Shown one piece after another: positions 19,463-28,714 of a stretch of DNA of 64,000 bases. A program made the position numbers and the translations under genes. Source of the stretch: Pleurocapsa sp. PCC 7327 (GTDB lineage Bacteria; Cyanobacteriota; Cyanobacteriia; Cyanobacteriales; Microcystaceae); contig NC_019689.1 in assembly GCF_000317025.1 (NCBI RefSeq), forward strand, positions 3,550,024-3,614,023, given 5' to 3'. The notes under the pieces are model-generated. The model saw only the letters and a list, made by a program, of their open reading frames with translations. It did not search any database and had not been told where the DNA came from. The number at the start of each line of letters is the position of its first letter. Within the stretch, counting starts at the first letter, position 1.

Positions 19463-20545
19463 ATGACCCAATCCAAACGAGCGCTGATTACCGGTATTAC
19501 TGGTCAAGATGGTTCTTATTTGAGCGAATTATTGCTAGAAAAAGGATATGAAGTTCATGGCATTATTCGCCGAACCTCCACGTTTAATACCGATCGCATC
19601 GATCATATCTACGTCGATTCGCACAACCCAGATGCGCGGTTGTTTTTACACTACGGAGACTTAACGGATGGAACCACTCTACGCCGCATTCTGGAGCAAG
19701 TTCAACCCATAGAAATTTATAATCTAGGCGCTCAATCTCACGTTCGCGTCAGCTTCGATTCTCCAGAATACACGGTAGATTCGGTAGGAATGGGAACGCT
19801 GCGGTTGCTAGAAGCAATTCGCGATTACCAACAACGCACGGGAATTGAAGTCCGATTCTATCAAGCGGGTTCGTCCGAGATGTTTGGCAAGGTGCAGGAA
19901 ATCCCCCAAAAGGAAACAACCCCCTTCTATCCTCGCAGTCCCTATGCCTGCGCTAAAGTCTACGCTCATTGGCAAACGGTAAACTATCGAGAGTCCTACG
20001 GATTGTTTGCTTGTAACGGAATTTTGTTTAATCACGAATCTCCCCGCCGCGGCGAAACGTTTGTCACTCGCAAGATTACTAGGGCACTCGCTCGAATCGT
20101 AGCCGGCACCCAGAAAAAGATGTATCTCGGCAATTTGGATGCTAAGCGGGACTGGGGCTATGCTAAAGATTATGTTAAAGCGATGTGGCTAATGTTACAG
20201 CAAAGCGAACCAGGTGATTATGTCGTTGCTACGGGAGAAACTCACGAGGTTAGAGAATTTTTAGAGATCGCTTTTGGTTACGTCAATCTTAACTGGGAAG
20301 ACTACGTTGCCTTTGACGAGCGTTATCTGCGTCCTGCGGAAGTAGATTTACTCATAGGCGATCCTGCCAAAGCCAAACGAAAACTTGGCTGGCAGCCATC
20401 TGTTACCTTTGAAGAGTTAGTCCGTTTAATGGTAGATGCCGATCTTGCTGCTTTAGGAATTCCCTCTCCCAATGGCTCTCACAACGGGCAACTCTTGCTA
20501 GATAATGCTTATATTCGTCAGAATGTAGGCGTTATGGTGGACTAA
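19463..20545 (+). CDS. gmd: GDP-mannose 4,6-dehydratase
   Basis: The 360-residue extended SDR has the nucleotide loop [28 protein letters not shown], the catalytic [15 protein letters not shown] (YxxxK) and [21 protein letters not shown], which together are diagnostic of Gmd. It converts GDP-D-mannose to GDP-4-keto-6-deoxymannose using NADP. fcl, the next enzyme for GDP-L-fucose, follows 107 bp downstream. Confidence 0.97.
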   Translation: MTQSKRALITGITGQDGSYLSELLLEKGYEVHGIIRRTSTFNTDRIDHIYVDSHNPDARLFLHYGDLTDGTTLRRILEQVQPIEIYNLGAQSHVRVSFDSPEYTVDSVGMGTLRLLEAIRDYQQRTGIEVRFYQAGSSEMFGKVQEIPQKETTPFYPRSPYACAKVYAHWQTVNYRESYGLFACNGILFNHESPRRGETFVTRKITRALARIVAGTQKKMYLGNLDAKRDWGYAKDYVKAMWLMLQQSEPGDYVVATGETHEVREFLEIAFGYVNLNWEDYVAFDERYLRPAEVDLLIGDPAKAKRKLGWQPSVTFEELVRLMVDADLAALGIPSPNGSHNGQLLLDNAYIRQNVGVMVD

Positions 20546-20652
20546 ATCAGTTATTAGTTAGTCAGTTATCAGTTATCAGTTAGAAGGTTTTTAATCGCTG
20601 ATAACTGATAGCCGAGCGCCGAGCGCTGACTAGGGACTAAGGATAAAAAACT
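20546..20652. repeat. Short tandem/inverted AGTTATCAG repeats
   Basis: The gap between gmd and fcl is made of repeated CAGTTATCAGTTA units and their inverse TGATAACTGATA, plus GCCGAGCGCCGAGCGC. Similar units lie at 25260-25320. This is typical cyanobacterial intergenic repeat debris. Confidence 0.6.
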
Positions 20653-21591
20653 ATGCTAGATTTAAGCAACAAACGTATTCTGGTTACGGGTGGCGCTGGG
20701 TTTCTTGGTCGTCAGGTAGTCGAGCAGTTGTGCCGGGCAGGAGCCAACCTAGATAAAATTACAACTCCCCGTTCCCGCGATTGCGATCTGCGCGTTCTCG
20801 AAAATTGCCAAAGAGCGGTCGAGCAGCAGGATATTGTCGTTCACTTAGCCGCTCATGTCGGCGGCATCGGGTTAAACCGAGAAAAACCAGCAGAACTTTT
20901 TTACGACAACTTGATGATGGGCGCTCAGTTAATTCATGCCGCCTATCAAGCGGGAGTTGAAAAGTTTGTCTGCGTCGGTACCATTTGTGCCTATCCCAAG
21001 TTTACCCCCGTACCGTTTAAAGAAGACGATCTTTGGAATGGCTATCCAGAAGAAACGAACGCGCCATACGGCATTGCCAAAAAAGCGCTTTTAGTTCAGC
21101 TTCAGTCTTACAGGCAGCAATATGGGTTTAATGGAATTTATCTTCTGCCCGTCAATTTGTACGGACCCGAAGACAATTTCGATCCCCGTAGTTCTCACGT
21201 CATCCCAGCCTTGATTCGCAAGGTATACGAAGCCCAGCAAAGGGGAGACAAACAGCTTCCCGTTTGGGGCGATGGGAGTCCTACCCGCGAGTTTCTTTAT
21301 TCTACCGATGCGGCGCGGGGAATTGTCATGGCAACTCAGAAGTATGACGGCGACCAACCCGTCAATCTGGGAACGAATTACGAAATTTCTATTCGTAATT
21401 TGGTGGAATTAATTTGCGAACTGATGGAATTCGATGGCGAAATTGTTTGGGAGACCGACAAACCCAACGGTCAACCCCGTCGCTGTCTAGATACTACTAG
21501 AGCGAGAGAGACTTTTGGCTTTACAGCTCAGATGGACTTTAAACAAGGCTTGAAAAATACGATTGATTGGTATCGCCAACACGCGGCTTAA
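20653..21591 (+). CDS. fcl: GDP-L-fucose synthase
   Basis: The 312-residue SDR has [19 protein letters not shown] (nucleotide loop), [36 protein letters not shown] and [13 protein letters not shown] (YxxxK), the pattern of WcaG/Fcl. It is the NADPH-dependent 3,5-epimerase and 4-reductase that completes GDP-L-fucose after Gmd. It supplies the donor sugar for the polysaccharide genes just upstream. Confidence 0.96.
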   Translation: MLDLSNKRILVTGGAGFLGRQVVEQLCRAGANLDKITTPRSRDCDLRVLENCQRAVEQQDIVVHLAAHVGGIGLNREKPAELFYDNLMMGAQLIHAAYQAGVEKFVCVGTICAYPKFTPVPFKEDDLWNGYPEETNAPYGIAKKALLVQLQSYRQQYGFNGIYLLPVNLYGPEDNFDPRSSHVIPALIRKVYEAQQRGDKQLPVWGDGSPTREFLYSTDAARGIVMATQKYDGDQPVNLGTNYEISIRNLVELICELMEFDGEIVWETDKPNGQPRRCLDTTRARETFGFTAQMDFKQGLKNTIDWYRQHAA

Positions 21592-21599
21592 TACTTGGT

Positions 21600-21638
21600 T
21601 GGTAGTGGCGGCGGCTAAAGTGCCACTACCAGCTTTTT
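21600..21638 (+). terminator. Terminator after fcl, overlapping the end of gntK
   Basis: Perfect 10-bp arms TGGTAGTGGC (21600-21609) and GCCACTACCA (21622-21631) are followed by GCTTTTTTTC. The right arm includes the last codons and stop region of the convergent gluconokinase. Confidence 0.85.
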
Positions 21639-22162
21639 TTCTCGTTAAGAATTTTGGCAATTTGCATGGCGATATCTCCTGGAGTTCGGGAAATGTCGAT
21701 CGCGATGGCATTTTCGGGTTTGTCTAACGACTCGAACTGAGAGCGCAACAGTTCGGCTTTCATAAAATGCTGCTGTCGCTGCTGCATTCGCTGCCAAATC
21801 TGCTCGTAGCTTCCTTTGAAATAAACCCAGAGAAGATCTTGTTGGTCCCCCTGTAGCAGCTCTCGATAACCTTGCTTGAGAGCAGAGCAAGCAATAATTG
21901 CATGGCTTTTATTGCGTCGCACCTCATCGATTAAATCCCGCAACGCTAACAGCCAAGGCTGACGATCGCGATCGCTAAGCGGGATTCCGCGACTCATCTT
22001 AGCAAGATTTTCTGGTGGATGAAAATCGTCTCCGTCGTAAAATTGCCAGCCCACAATTTGAGCGAGCAATCTACCGACAGTAGATTTTCCCGAACCGGAC
22101 ACGCCCATGAGAATACAGATTCTTGGCTCGATCCCGTTTGCACTTCCCAAGTTTGTTACCAA
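21626..22162 (-). CDS. gntK: Gluconokinase
   Basis: The product has 178 residues. The P-loop is MGVSGSGKSTVGRLLA, followed by FYDGDDFHPPENLAKMSRGIPLSDRDRQPWL, the GntK substrate motif. ACSALKQGYRELL and VYFKGSYEQIWQRMQQRQQHFMKAELLRSQFESLD are also typical. It phosphorylates gluconate to 6-phosphogluconate. The start is a TTG at 22162 (GTGGA upstream); no ATG occurs before the P-loop. Confidence 0.95.
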   Translation of the reverse strand: MVTNLGSANGIEPRICILMGVSGSGKSTVGRLLAQIVGWQFYDGDDFHPPENLAKMSRGIPLSDRDRQPWLLALRDLIDEVRRNKSHAIIACSALKQGYRELLQGDQQDLLWVYFKGSYEQIWQRMQQRQQHFMKAELLRSQFESLDKPENAIAIDISRTPGDIAMQIAKILNEKKSW

Positions 22163-22278
22163 GATGTTTATCCACTTCTAAGTTTAATTGTTTTGCGATC
22201 GCGCGCTCCTCAAGATTAATCCCCTCTCGCCAGTAGAGGGAATTAGATCGAAGTTTGGCATAGTGCCTAGCAGACTTA

Positions 22279-23580
22279 TTATCGATAATTCTGACTTTGA
22301 ATCTCTCTTAGGCGGGATTCGGGACGGATGAATCGATCGAGTTGTGCTTCAAAAAATTTCCGATTTGCCATTAAATGCTTCGGATTGGGGTCGTCTAAAG
22401 GATATAAAAGCGCAGTACGCAATGCTTGAATGACTGCCGAAGTCACATTGTACATCGATCGCTGGAAACTAATACCCAATTGAATGAGAATATCGTCTTC
22501 TCCTCGGCAATGCTTATGATAGTAATCTTTCAGATAACCAGGAAGGAAATGATACATATCATCCATCAACAATGTCGGCGGAATGCCAGCCGTTCCCACG
22601 GGGAAAACATCGGCATATAAAATGCCGTAATGGAAATCTTTTTGATCGTCGGGAACTTCTTTTGCCTGCGCGTTATAAGATTTCGTTCCTCGGAAGGGGG
22701 AAGTCCGATAAAATACAGCTTCTACGTAAGGTAATGCTGCTTCATAGAGCCACATAAATCCCTTTGATTTGGGGATAATTTCGTAGCATTCGCCCCGAAT
22801 ATAGACGTGATGGTAAATCGGACGACCGGCAATAGCAAAAATCCCGTTAACTAAGAAATTCATCGCATCGGGAACGCCTTTAAATCCGCCTTCGTCATAG
22901 ATATCCGACATCTCAAAGAAAACGGGTGCCATAACTTCCCAGAACAAGCCCAAATTGGAATAATAAGACATCATTCTGACTTGTTCTAAGAACATATCTG
23001 GAAAGAGTTTATAAAGCGCCAGCATTGGGGGATTGTATTTGAAATAAGCTTTGATGGCGCGATCGGCATTAGCCTTATATTCGTCACTATCTAAATAGGC
23101 GTCAAACAATCCCCAGCCCATATCTCGACCGTGCCAGAACATAGCACGCATGCATTCTTCGGCAAACTCCATGTTAATGCGATCGTGCCAGAGATGGTGG
23201 AATAGTTTGGGCATTTTGAAGGTTTTCCCCTTCTCCATAAATTCGAGAAGTTCGGGATGGGCAGTTGCTTGTCCGCGCCAAATTCTTAAATCTGCATCGT
23301 CTCCAGCATAGTGATTGTGAAGGTCTAAATATTCTTGAGGTAAGAAGTATTTAAAGAAGGGAAGCGGATCGAGAAAAACCCGTTCGGCAATATAGAGAAG
23401 ATCGCGCCAGTAAAAGTCCATCGGTACGGCATAGGCTTTATAAATACCGATGATTTGCATTAGATTTTCTGGCGTATCGGGTAGCATCGAACCGCCGGCT
23501 TCCAAGCGATGAACTATCTCAGCAAATTCATGGGTTGAAGGAGGTAATTTAGTTTTGGGTTTCTCAGCAGTTTCTACCAT
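22279..23580 (-). CDS. cupA: CO2 hydration protein CupA (ChpY) of NDH-1MS
   Basis: The 433-residue product has no membrane segment at the N-terminus and is rich in His, Trp and Tyr (FFKYFLPQEYLDLHNHYAGDDADLRIW, LFHHLWHDRINMEFAEECMRAMFWHGRDMGWGLFDAY). It matches the ChpX/ChpY (CupA/CupB) family found only with NdhD/NdhF paralogues. It couples NDH-1 electron transport to hydration of CO2 to bicarbonate. The high-affinity form CupA is assigned by its place after ndhF3 and ndhD3. No cupS gene follows; gntK comes next. Confidence 0.95.
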   Translation of the reverse strand: MVETAEKPKTKLPPSTHEFAEIVHRLEAGGSMLPDTPENLMQIIGIYKAYAVPMDFYWRDLLYIAERVFLDPLPFFKYFLPQEYLDLHNHYAGDDADLRIWRGQATAHPELLEFMEKGKTFKMPKLFHHLWHDRINMEFAEECMRAMFWHGRDMGWGLFDAYLDSDEYKANADRAIKAYFKYNPPMLALYKLFPDMFLEQVRMMSYYSNLGLFWEVMAPVFFEMSDIYDEGGFKGVPDAMNFLVNGIFAIAGRPIYHHVYIRGECYEIIPKSKGFMWLYEAALPYVEAVFYRTSPFRGTKSYNAQAKEVPDDQKDFHYGILYADVFPVGTAGIPPTLLMDDMYHFLPGYLKDYYHKHCRGEDDILIQLGISFQRSMYNVTSAVIQALRTALLYPLDDPNPKHLMANRKFFEAQLDRFIRPESRLREIQSQNYR

Positions 23581-23617
23581 AGTTCAATAGTTCAATTCGT
23601 TTTTGAATTTGTAAATT

Positions 23618-23640
23618 GTAGTGCGGGCATCTTGCCCGCC
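23618..23640. repeat. Small palindromic repeat (REP-like)
   Basis: GTAGTGCGGGCATCTTGCCCGCC lies between ndhD3 and cupA (GGCGGGCAAGATGCCCGC on the minus strand). Related units occur at 10291, 45742 and 59525. It may act as an intercistronic mRNA stem. Confidence 0.65.
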
Positions 23641-23694
23641 AGCAGCATCTCGCTTACGCAAGGGGAATAGATTTCACCTCAATTGAGAACTCAA

Positions 23695-25203
23695 CTACTT
23701 ATCGAGTGATGGTTGATAGTCTATAGCGACTTGCTGACCGATCGCGGGAAGATTGGCTACCATTGAACTCGTAGTTGGTTCGATCCAGCGCACCAACCAA
23801 GTGGGTTGAATGCCTAAAAATAAAATGACGGCAGTAAGGACGATCGCGGGAATGCTTTCGCTTCGCAATACTTTTGGATAATACGCCGTGTAATTATCCA
23901 GCTTGCCAAAGCAAGTACGGTTGAGCAGAATAACGAAGTAAACGGCAGTTAAACCAGATGCAATAATGCACAGAAGGGTAGGAATCGGGAAAGCCGAGAA
24001 ACTGCCTTGAAAAACGATAAATTCAGCTACAAAACCTACTAAACCGGGAATTCCCGCACTAGCCATTCCTCCTAGGATGAGAAGGGCGCTGATGGTGGGC
24101 AATCCTCGAATGGGATTCATTAAACCGTTGAGGACATTAATGTCGCGGGTGCCAACTTTGCGTTCGATGATGCCCACTAAATAGAAGAGTAGGGCTAAAA
24201 TCAAACCGTGGCTGATCATTTGCGAGACTGAACCTAAAACGCTTAACGCCGTTCCCGCCGCTGCCGCTACCAGCATATAGCCCATGTGACCGATAGAACT
24301 ATAGGCAACCATGCGCTTGATATCTTTTTGCGCGATCGCGCTTAATGCCCCATAGACAACGCTAACCGTACCGATAATGGCGAGTCCGGGGGCTACCAGC
24401 GACCAAGTTTCGGGAAATAGCTGCAAACCAAACCGAATTAAGCCATAGGTTCCCAGTTTTGCTAGGATCCCTCCTAATAGAATTGCTACGGCTGGTGAGG
24501 CTTCGGTGTAGGCATCTGGCAACCAAGTGTGTAAAGGAACCAAGGGGATTTTGATGCCAAAACCAACCAGGAGTAAAGTCAGTAAAATTAATTGCGTCTT
24601 GACAGATAATTCTGTCGTCGTTAGCGATTGGTAATCGAAATTTGGAGATCCGCTTAAGAAACCAATGCCAAGGAAGGCTGCCAAAACCAATAAGCCAGAT
24701 ACAGCTGTATAGAGAAGGAATTTAATCGAAGCATAACCTCGTTTTTCTCCTCCCCAAATCGCGATCGCGAGATAAAACGGAATTAACTCTAATTCGTAGA
24801 AGAGGACAAACAAGAGTAAATTCTGTGCCATTAATGCCCCAGCAATTCCCGCATTGATCAGAAGAAATAGGGAATATTTTAGGCAAGGTCGTTCGGCGTT
24901 TTCTGCCGTAGCATAGATGGCAATTATGGTTAAAAAACTACTTAAAACTAATAGGGGCATTGATAGCCCATCGACTGCCAAACTATAACTCAAGCCAATT
25001 GGCTCCGCCCAGGAAAAATATTCTTTAAACTGCAATCCGGGATTGTTGATATCGAACTGAGTTAGCAGCATAAGCGACCAAGCAAAAGACGCGATCGCAA
25101 ATGCTATCGTTATCTGGCGCAATCTTTTCGTTTCCTTGGGGTTTGGAAAAATTCCAATGATTGCTGCCCCTAAAATAGGTAACCAAAGTAAAGTACTTAG
25201 CAT
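23695..25203 (-). CDS. ndhD3: NDH-1 subunit NdhD3 (inducible CO2 uptake)
   Basis: The 502-residue antiporter-like membrane protein has about 14 helices. The conserved LPDAYTEASPAVAILLGGILAKLGTYGLIRF and DIKRMVAYSSIGHMGY segments, with their buried Lys residues, define the NdhD/NuoM family. The paralogue type (D3) is inferred from its neighbours ndhF3 and cupA. It forms part of the distal proton-pumping arm of NDH-1MS in the thylakoid. Confidence 0.93.
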   Translation of the reverse strand: MLSTLLWLPILGAAIIGIFPNPKETKRLRQITIAFAIASFAWSLMLLTQFDINNPGLQFKEYFSWAEPIGLSYSLAVDGLSMPLLVLSSFLTIIAIYATAENAERPCLKYSLFLLINAGIAGALMAQNLLLFVLFYELELIPFYLAIAIWGGEKRGYASIKFLLYTAVSGLLVLAAFLGIGFLSGSPNFDYQSLTTTELSVKTQLILLTLLLVGFGIKIPLVPLHTWLPDAYTEASPAVAILLGGILAKLGTYGLIRFGLQLFPETWSLVAPGLAIIGTVSVVYGALSAIAQKDIKRMVAYSSIGHMGYMLVAAAAGTALSVLGSVSQMISHGLILALLFYLVGIIERKVGTRDINVLNGLMNPIRGLPTISALLILGGMASAGIPGLVGFVAEFIVFQGSFSAFPIPTLLCIIASGLTAVYFVILLNRTCFGKLDNYTAYYPKVLRSESIPAIVLTAVILFLGIQPTWLVRWIEPTTSSMVANLPAIGQQVAIDYQPSLDK

Positions 25204-25279
25204 AAAGGTTTTATGAGTAGTTATTGGTCGATCGTTTGTTATTTAAATTTTGACTTTTGAGTTTTTTAGTTAGTAGTCA

Positions 25280-25534
25280 TCAGCTCTCAGTTTCGATTGA
25301 ATAGTGATAACTGATATTTCCCTCTATTAAGACTTGCAGCACTTCATCGGGAGTCATGTTTTTGACAGGACTATTTTGAGCGGGAGCCACATCTTTTGTT
25401 TGAGCGAGACTGGCTTCTGGTTTAGATAAATTAGATCCCAGAATAGTTGCTGCAAATCCCATTCCGAGAAAACCGCCTCCATACTTAATTAAATTGCGAC
25501 GCGATACGTTAAAAAATTGATTATTTTTGCTCAT
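25280..25534 (-). pseudogene. ecaB: Truncated periplasmic beta-carbonic anhydrase (EcaB-like) remnant
   Basis: The product has 84 residues with a clear twin-arginine signal (SRRNLIKYGGGFLGMGFAATILGSNL), then PEASLAQ and TPDEVLQVLIEGN. This is the start of cyanobacterial EcaB-type beta-carbonic anhydrases, which normally continue with KRF and about 200 more residues carrying the Cys-Asp-Arg/His-Cys zinc site. Here the frame runs into ISYHYSIETES and stops. The DNA at that point is the common AGTTATCAC/CTGATGACT intergenic repeat, so the catalytic domain has been lost by deletion. It lies between ndhF3 and ndhD3, a telling place for a carbonic anhydrase. It could at most encode an exported peptide. 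Confidence 0.8.
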
Positions 25535-25599
25535 TTATTCATAGCCAGTCGTTTTTTCTAATGGTTGGGCAATTGTTACAAAAACTGACGAATCATTGA

Positions 25600-27465
25600 C
25601 TAATTAGCCCCAAATACTAGGGAAACTTGAGAGAGTATAGGCCAACCGATCGCAATGACTAGAAAGACAACTCCTAGAAAAATTGACAGGAAATAAAATT
25701 GAGTCTGACCTGAGACGTTGTATTTTAAGCTTTGTCCGCCAAAGATGGTTGCTATGCCGACTAAATTGACGATGCCATCGACAATAAAACGGTCGAACCA
25801 AGAGACAATTTGGGAAATCAAGCCAACGAAAAAGACAATCGTTAGCCTATAGAGTTTGGCAGTATAAAGGTCGTAGGCAAAAAAATCTTGTACGGCTTTG
25901 GGTTTAAATTGTACGGGTTTGGCAATGCGATCGCCGAGATAAATATAAGCTGCCGCAGCGCCGCCAACGACTGTTGAGATAACTAAGAAACTAGCAACGG
26001 TCAAATTTAGGTCTTCCCAGGCAGGGAGCAGGTTCCATTGCTTGAGGAGTAAAGGTACGTGGAGGGCAAATCCCATTACGATGGTCATCGGCAGGGTAAG
26101 AGGCCAGAAAGCTTCAAAAGAACGAACGGTCATCTGCTTGGGTTTGCCGCCAAAAATCGCGCAAAACTCGCGGGTAACGCCAAAGGCAGTTAATCCATTA
26201 ACCAGTAACAAAACGCCAATTAACCAGGGATAGTTCTGGGATAGGTTATCCGCCATCTCGGTTAGTACCCAGAAACAGCCCATGGGAGGGAAAGCAACTA
26301 AAGAAGCTGCCCCTACAAGAAAGCAAATGCCAGTGATGGGACGGCGCGACCAAAGCCCACCATATTGAGTGATATCTTGGGTAATATTGTTCCAAATGAT
26401 ATTGCCCACACTCATCACTAGCAGAGACATGGCGATCGCATAGGTAAATAGCAGCGTCAATGCGGTTTGGGTTTGTCCCGTTCCTACGGCAATGAATACC
26501 AAACCCATATAAGCGCTGACGACGTAGGATAGACAACGCTTGAGATCGATTTGCGCGATCGCAATCGCGGCAGCACCTACCGCCGTTACCGCACCGATCC
26601 AAATCATGACATTGGTAGCGACGGGAGACAGCGCAAACACTGGCTGCAACTTAATTAATACCCATGCCCCAGTAGAAACGACCACGGCGTTCCGTAAAAT
26701 CGTAGCGGGTATAGGACCTTCCATCGCCTCATCCAACCACAAATGCAAGGGAAATTGCGCGCATTTACCCAGAGGACCTGCAATTAGTGCCAAACAGAGG
26801 AGAGTTGCGGTAGTAGGGTTAAGCGTTGCAGTTCTTGCCCACTCTGCCAACTCGGTATAGTTCCAAGTTCCAGCGATGGGTAACAAGGCAACCACACCCA
26901 TTAGCAGAATTAAATCGCCTATCCGTTTGGTTAAAAAGGCATCCCTTGCCCCTGTCACCACCAAAGACTGGTTGAACCACAAACCAATTAACAAGTAAGT
27001 TCCCAGAGTCAGGATTTCCAGAATGACATAGCTGAAAAACAGAGAATTGCAAAGTGCCAGGGCACACATTCCTCCTTCAAACAGAGCGAGTAAGGAGTAA
27101 AAACGCGCCCATCCCCAATCCATCTCCATATAGCCAATAGCGAAAATTTGGGCGGCAAGATTCAACCCGGTAATTAACAGCAAAGCCCCAATATTGACCG
27201 AAGAAATTTCAATATCAAAGGAAATATTTAAATCGACGACATGAAGCCAGTTAAAAGAGATATATTGGGGAGGATGGTTCCAAGTTGCCCCAAGGGCAAG
27301 CAAGCTATGAAGAAACGCCATCAAGGTCATAATGGCGTTAATATATCCAGAAGGTCTCGGTCCCGTTTGACGGATAATACCAGGAGACCAAGGTAAAGCA
27401 AGTACCGCTCCCGTCAAGGCGTACAAGGGTACCAACCAGATACTCTGGCTGAACGTCTCAAACAT
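25600..27465 (-). CDS. ndhF3: NDH-1 subunit NdhF3 (inducible CO2 uptake)
   Basis: The 621-residue NuoL/NdhF-type protein has about 15 membrane helices. LGKCAQFPLHLWLDEAMEGPIPATILRNAVVVSTGAWVL is the family core. The residue after EGP is altered relative to the ordinary NdhF1 HDAMEGPTPISALIH pattern, a mark of the CO2-uptake paralogues. The C-terminus is shortened with a long amphipathic connector. It starts 65 bp after ndhR and is followed by the ecaB remnant and ndhD3. Confidence 0.94.
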   Translation of the reverse strand: MFETFSQSIWLVPLYALTGAVLALPWSPGIIRQTGPRPSGYINAIMTLMAFLHSLLALGATWNHPPQYISFNWLHVVDLNISFDIEISSVNIGALLLITGLNLAAQIFAIGYMEMDWGWARFYSLLALFEGGMCALALCNSLFFSYVILEILTLGTYLLIGLWFNQSLVVTGARDAFLTKRIGDLILLMGVVALLPIAGTWNYTELAEWARTATLNPTTATLLCLALIAGPLGKCAQFPLHLWLDEAMEGPIPATILRNAVVVSTGAWVLIKLQPVFALSPVATNVMIWIGAVTAVGAAAIAIAQIDLKRCLSYVVSAYMGLVFIAVGTGQTQTALTLLFTYAIAMSLLVMSVGNIIWNNITQDITQYGGLWSRRPITGICFLVGAASLVAFPPMGCFWVLTEMADNLSQNYPWLIGVLLLVNGLTAFGVTREFCAIFGGKPKQMTVRSFEAFWPLTLPMTIVMGFALHVPLLLKQWNLLPAWEDLNLTVASFLVISTVVGGAAAAYIYLGDRIAKPVQFKPKAVQDFFAYDLYTAKLYRLTIVFFVGLISQIVSWFDRFIVDGIVNLVGIATIFGGQSLKYNVSGQTQFYFLSIFLGVVFLVIAIGWPILSQVSLVFGAN

Positions 27466-27530
27466 AGAGTTACCTCAAAATTAGTGAACGGATCTTGGCG
27501 ATCGCTAATTGCTAATAATTAATCGCTTTA

Positions 27531-28460
27531 TCAAACTGTGGCAAGCAGATTGAGAGAGGGAACCCGTATCTTTTGACTTTCTTGCACGAGATAGTCTAAG
27601 AAAGTCTGAGAGATAACAGATAGTTGTTTTCCCGTTAGATAAGCTGCATACCAGCGACATTTAATCGGAAAATGTTGTACGTCTAAGATCGCTAGTTCGC
27701 TATTAGACCCCTCACCAAGTAGGGTGTGTTGGGAAAGGACAGAAATGCCTAAACCTCCAGCGATCGCCTGTTTGATTGCCTCATTGCTTCCCAGTTCTAA
27801 CCTGACCTTCACAATGACTTTGTGCCTTGCAAACAGTTGCTGGACGGCATGTCGCGTCCCCGAACCCGCTTCCCGCATGATGAAAGGTTCGTCGTTAAGG
27901 CGTTGGATGGGAATGTTCCTCTCCATTGCCAAAGGATGATTTCGCGGTGCCACCACCACTAATGGATTATCCAGAAAAGACTGGGTGGACAGATCCATAT
28001 CTTCTGGAGGATGGCTGAGGATATAGAGGTCATCCTCATTTTCCATCATGCGCTTTTGAATAAGCTGATGGTTGGTTACTTTGAGTGAAATATCAATCCC
28101 AGGATATTGCTGACAGAAAGATCCTAAAATACGAGGGATGAAGTATTTCGCAGTTGTAATTACGGCAAGCCGCAACTTTCCCTGCTTAGTTCCCTTTAAG
28201 TCAGCAACCTTCATCTCGAAGTTATCTAGCCTTTCAAAGATTTCCTGACAGGTCGCCAGTAATTCTTTTCCGGCTTCGGTTAGATAAAGGCGTTTGCCAA
28301 TTTGCTCGAACAATGGTAGACCAACAGCTTTAGTCAATTGTTTGATTTGGCTAGACACCGTCGGTTGGGTGATAAACAATTCTTCGGCTGCGCGGGTGAA
28401 ACTACCGTGGCGAGCAGTGGTTTCAAAAACGACTAGCTGATGTAGGGTTGCTTGAATCAA
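27531..28460 (-). CDS. ndhR: LysR-type regulator NdhR/CcmR of the carbon-concentrating mechanism
   Basis: The product has 309 residues. An N-terminal winged helix (LHQLVVFETTARHGSFTRAAEELFITQPTVSSQIKQLTKAVGLPLFEQIGKRLYLTEAG) is followed by a LysR effector domain. NdhR/CcmR represses ndhF3-ndhD3-cupA and bicarbonate transporters and responds to 2-oxoglutarate, NADP and 2-phosphoglycolate. CmpR is the main alternative; position directly upstream of ndhF3 favours NdhR. The start is a TTG at 28460 with GGGGGA upstream. It is codirectional with the operon it should control, 65 bp ahead, so readthrough and autoregulation are likely. Confidence 0.88.
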   Translation of the reverse strand: MIQATLHQLVVFETTARHGSFTRAAEELFITQPTVSSQIKQLTKAVGLPLFEQIGKRLYLTEAGKELLATCQEIFERLDNFEMKVADLKGTKQGKLRLAVITTAKYFIPRILGSFCQQYPGIDISLKVTNHQLIQKRMMENEDDLYILSHPPEDMDLSTQSFLDNPLVVVAPRNHPLAMERNIPIQRLNDEPFIMREAGSGTRHAVQQLFARHKVIVKVRLELGSNEAIKQAIAGGLGISVLSQHTLLGEGSNSELAILDVQHFPIKCRWYAAYLTGKQLSVISQTFLDYLVQESQKIRVPSLNLLATV

Positions 28461-28714
28461 TTTAACGTCCCCCGTGAGTGAAGTTTGGCTTCATCAGCAA
28501 CTATCTCTAGGTCAACGTTTCGATCTCATATAGGATCTTTCTCATATAGGATCTTAACGTTGCTTTTATCATAGATTTAAATCAATCATTTTACAAGTAT
28601 CATTTGATTATTTCTATGATAAATTTGGCAAATATCAGCCATATAGAGATTATGTGGCAGGAGATTCGAGCGCTCGCCAAGGTTAAGCTTATGAAATGCG
28701 ATCGCTTCAACCAA
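28461..28714. promoter_or_regulatory. Promoter region of ndhR with tandem repeat and dyad
   Basis: It contains an exact 16-bp tandem pair TCTCATATAGGATCTT (28524-28539, 28540-28555). Further upstream is an imperfect dyad AAATCAATCA...ATTTGATTAT (about 28577-28613) of the T-N-A kind bound by LysR regulators. Both lie 60-155 bp upstream of ndhR. Function is inferred. Confidence 0.45.

Noticed and set aside
26246-26602. 118-residue minus-strand ORF inside ndhF3
   Set aside because: Out-of-frame shadow rich in Cys, Arg and His; the overlapping ndhF3 frame is clearly the coding one.
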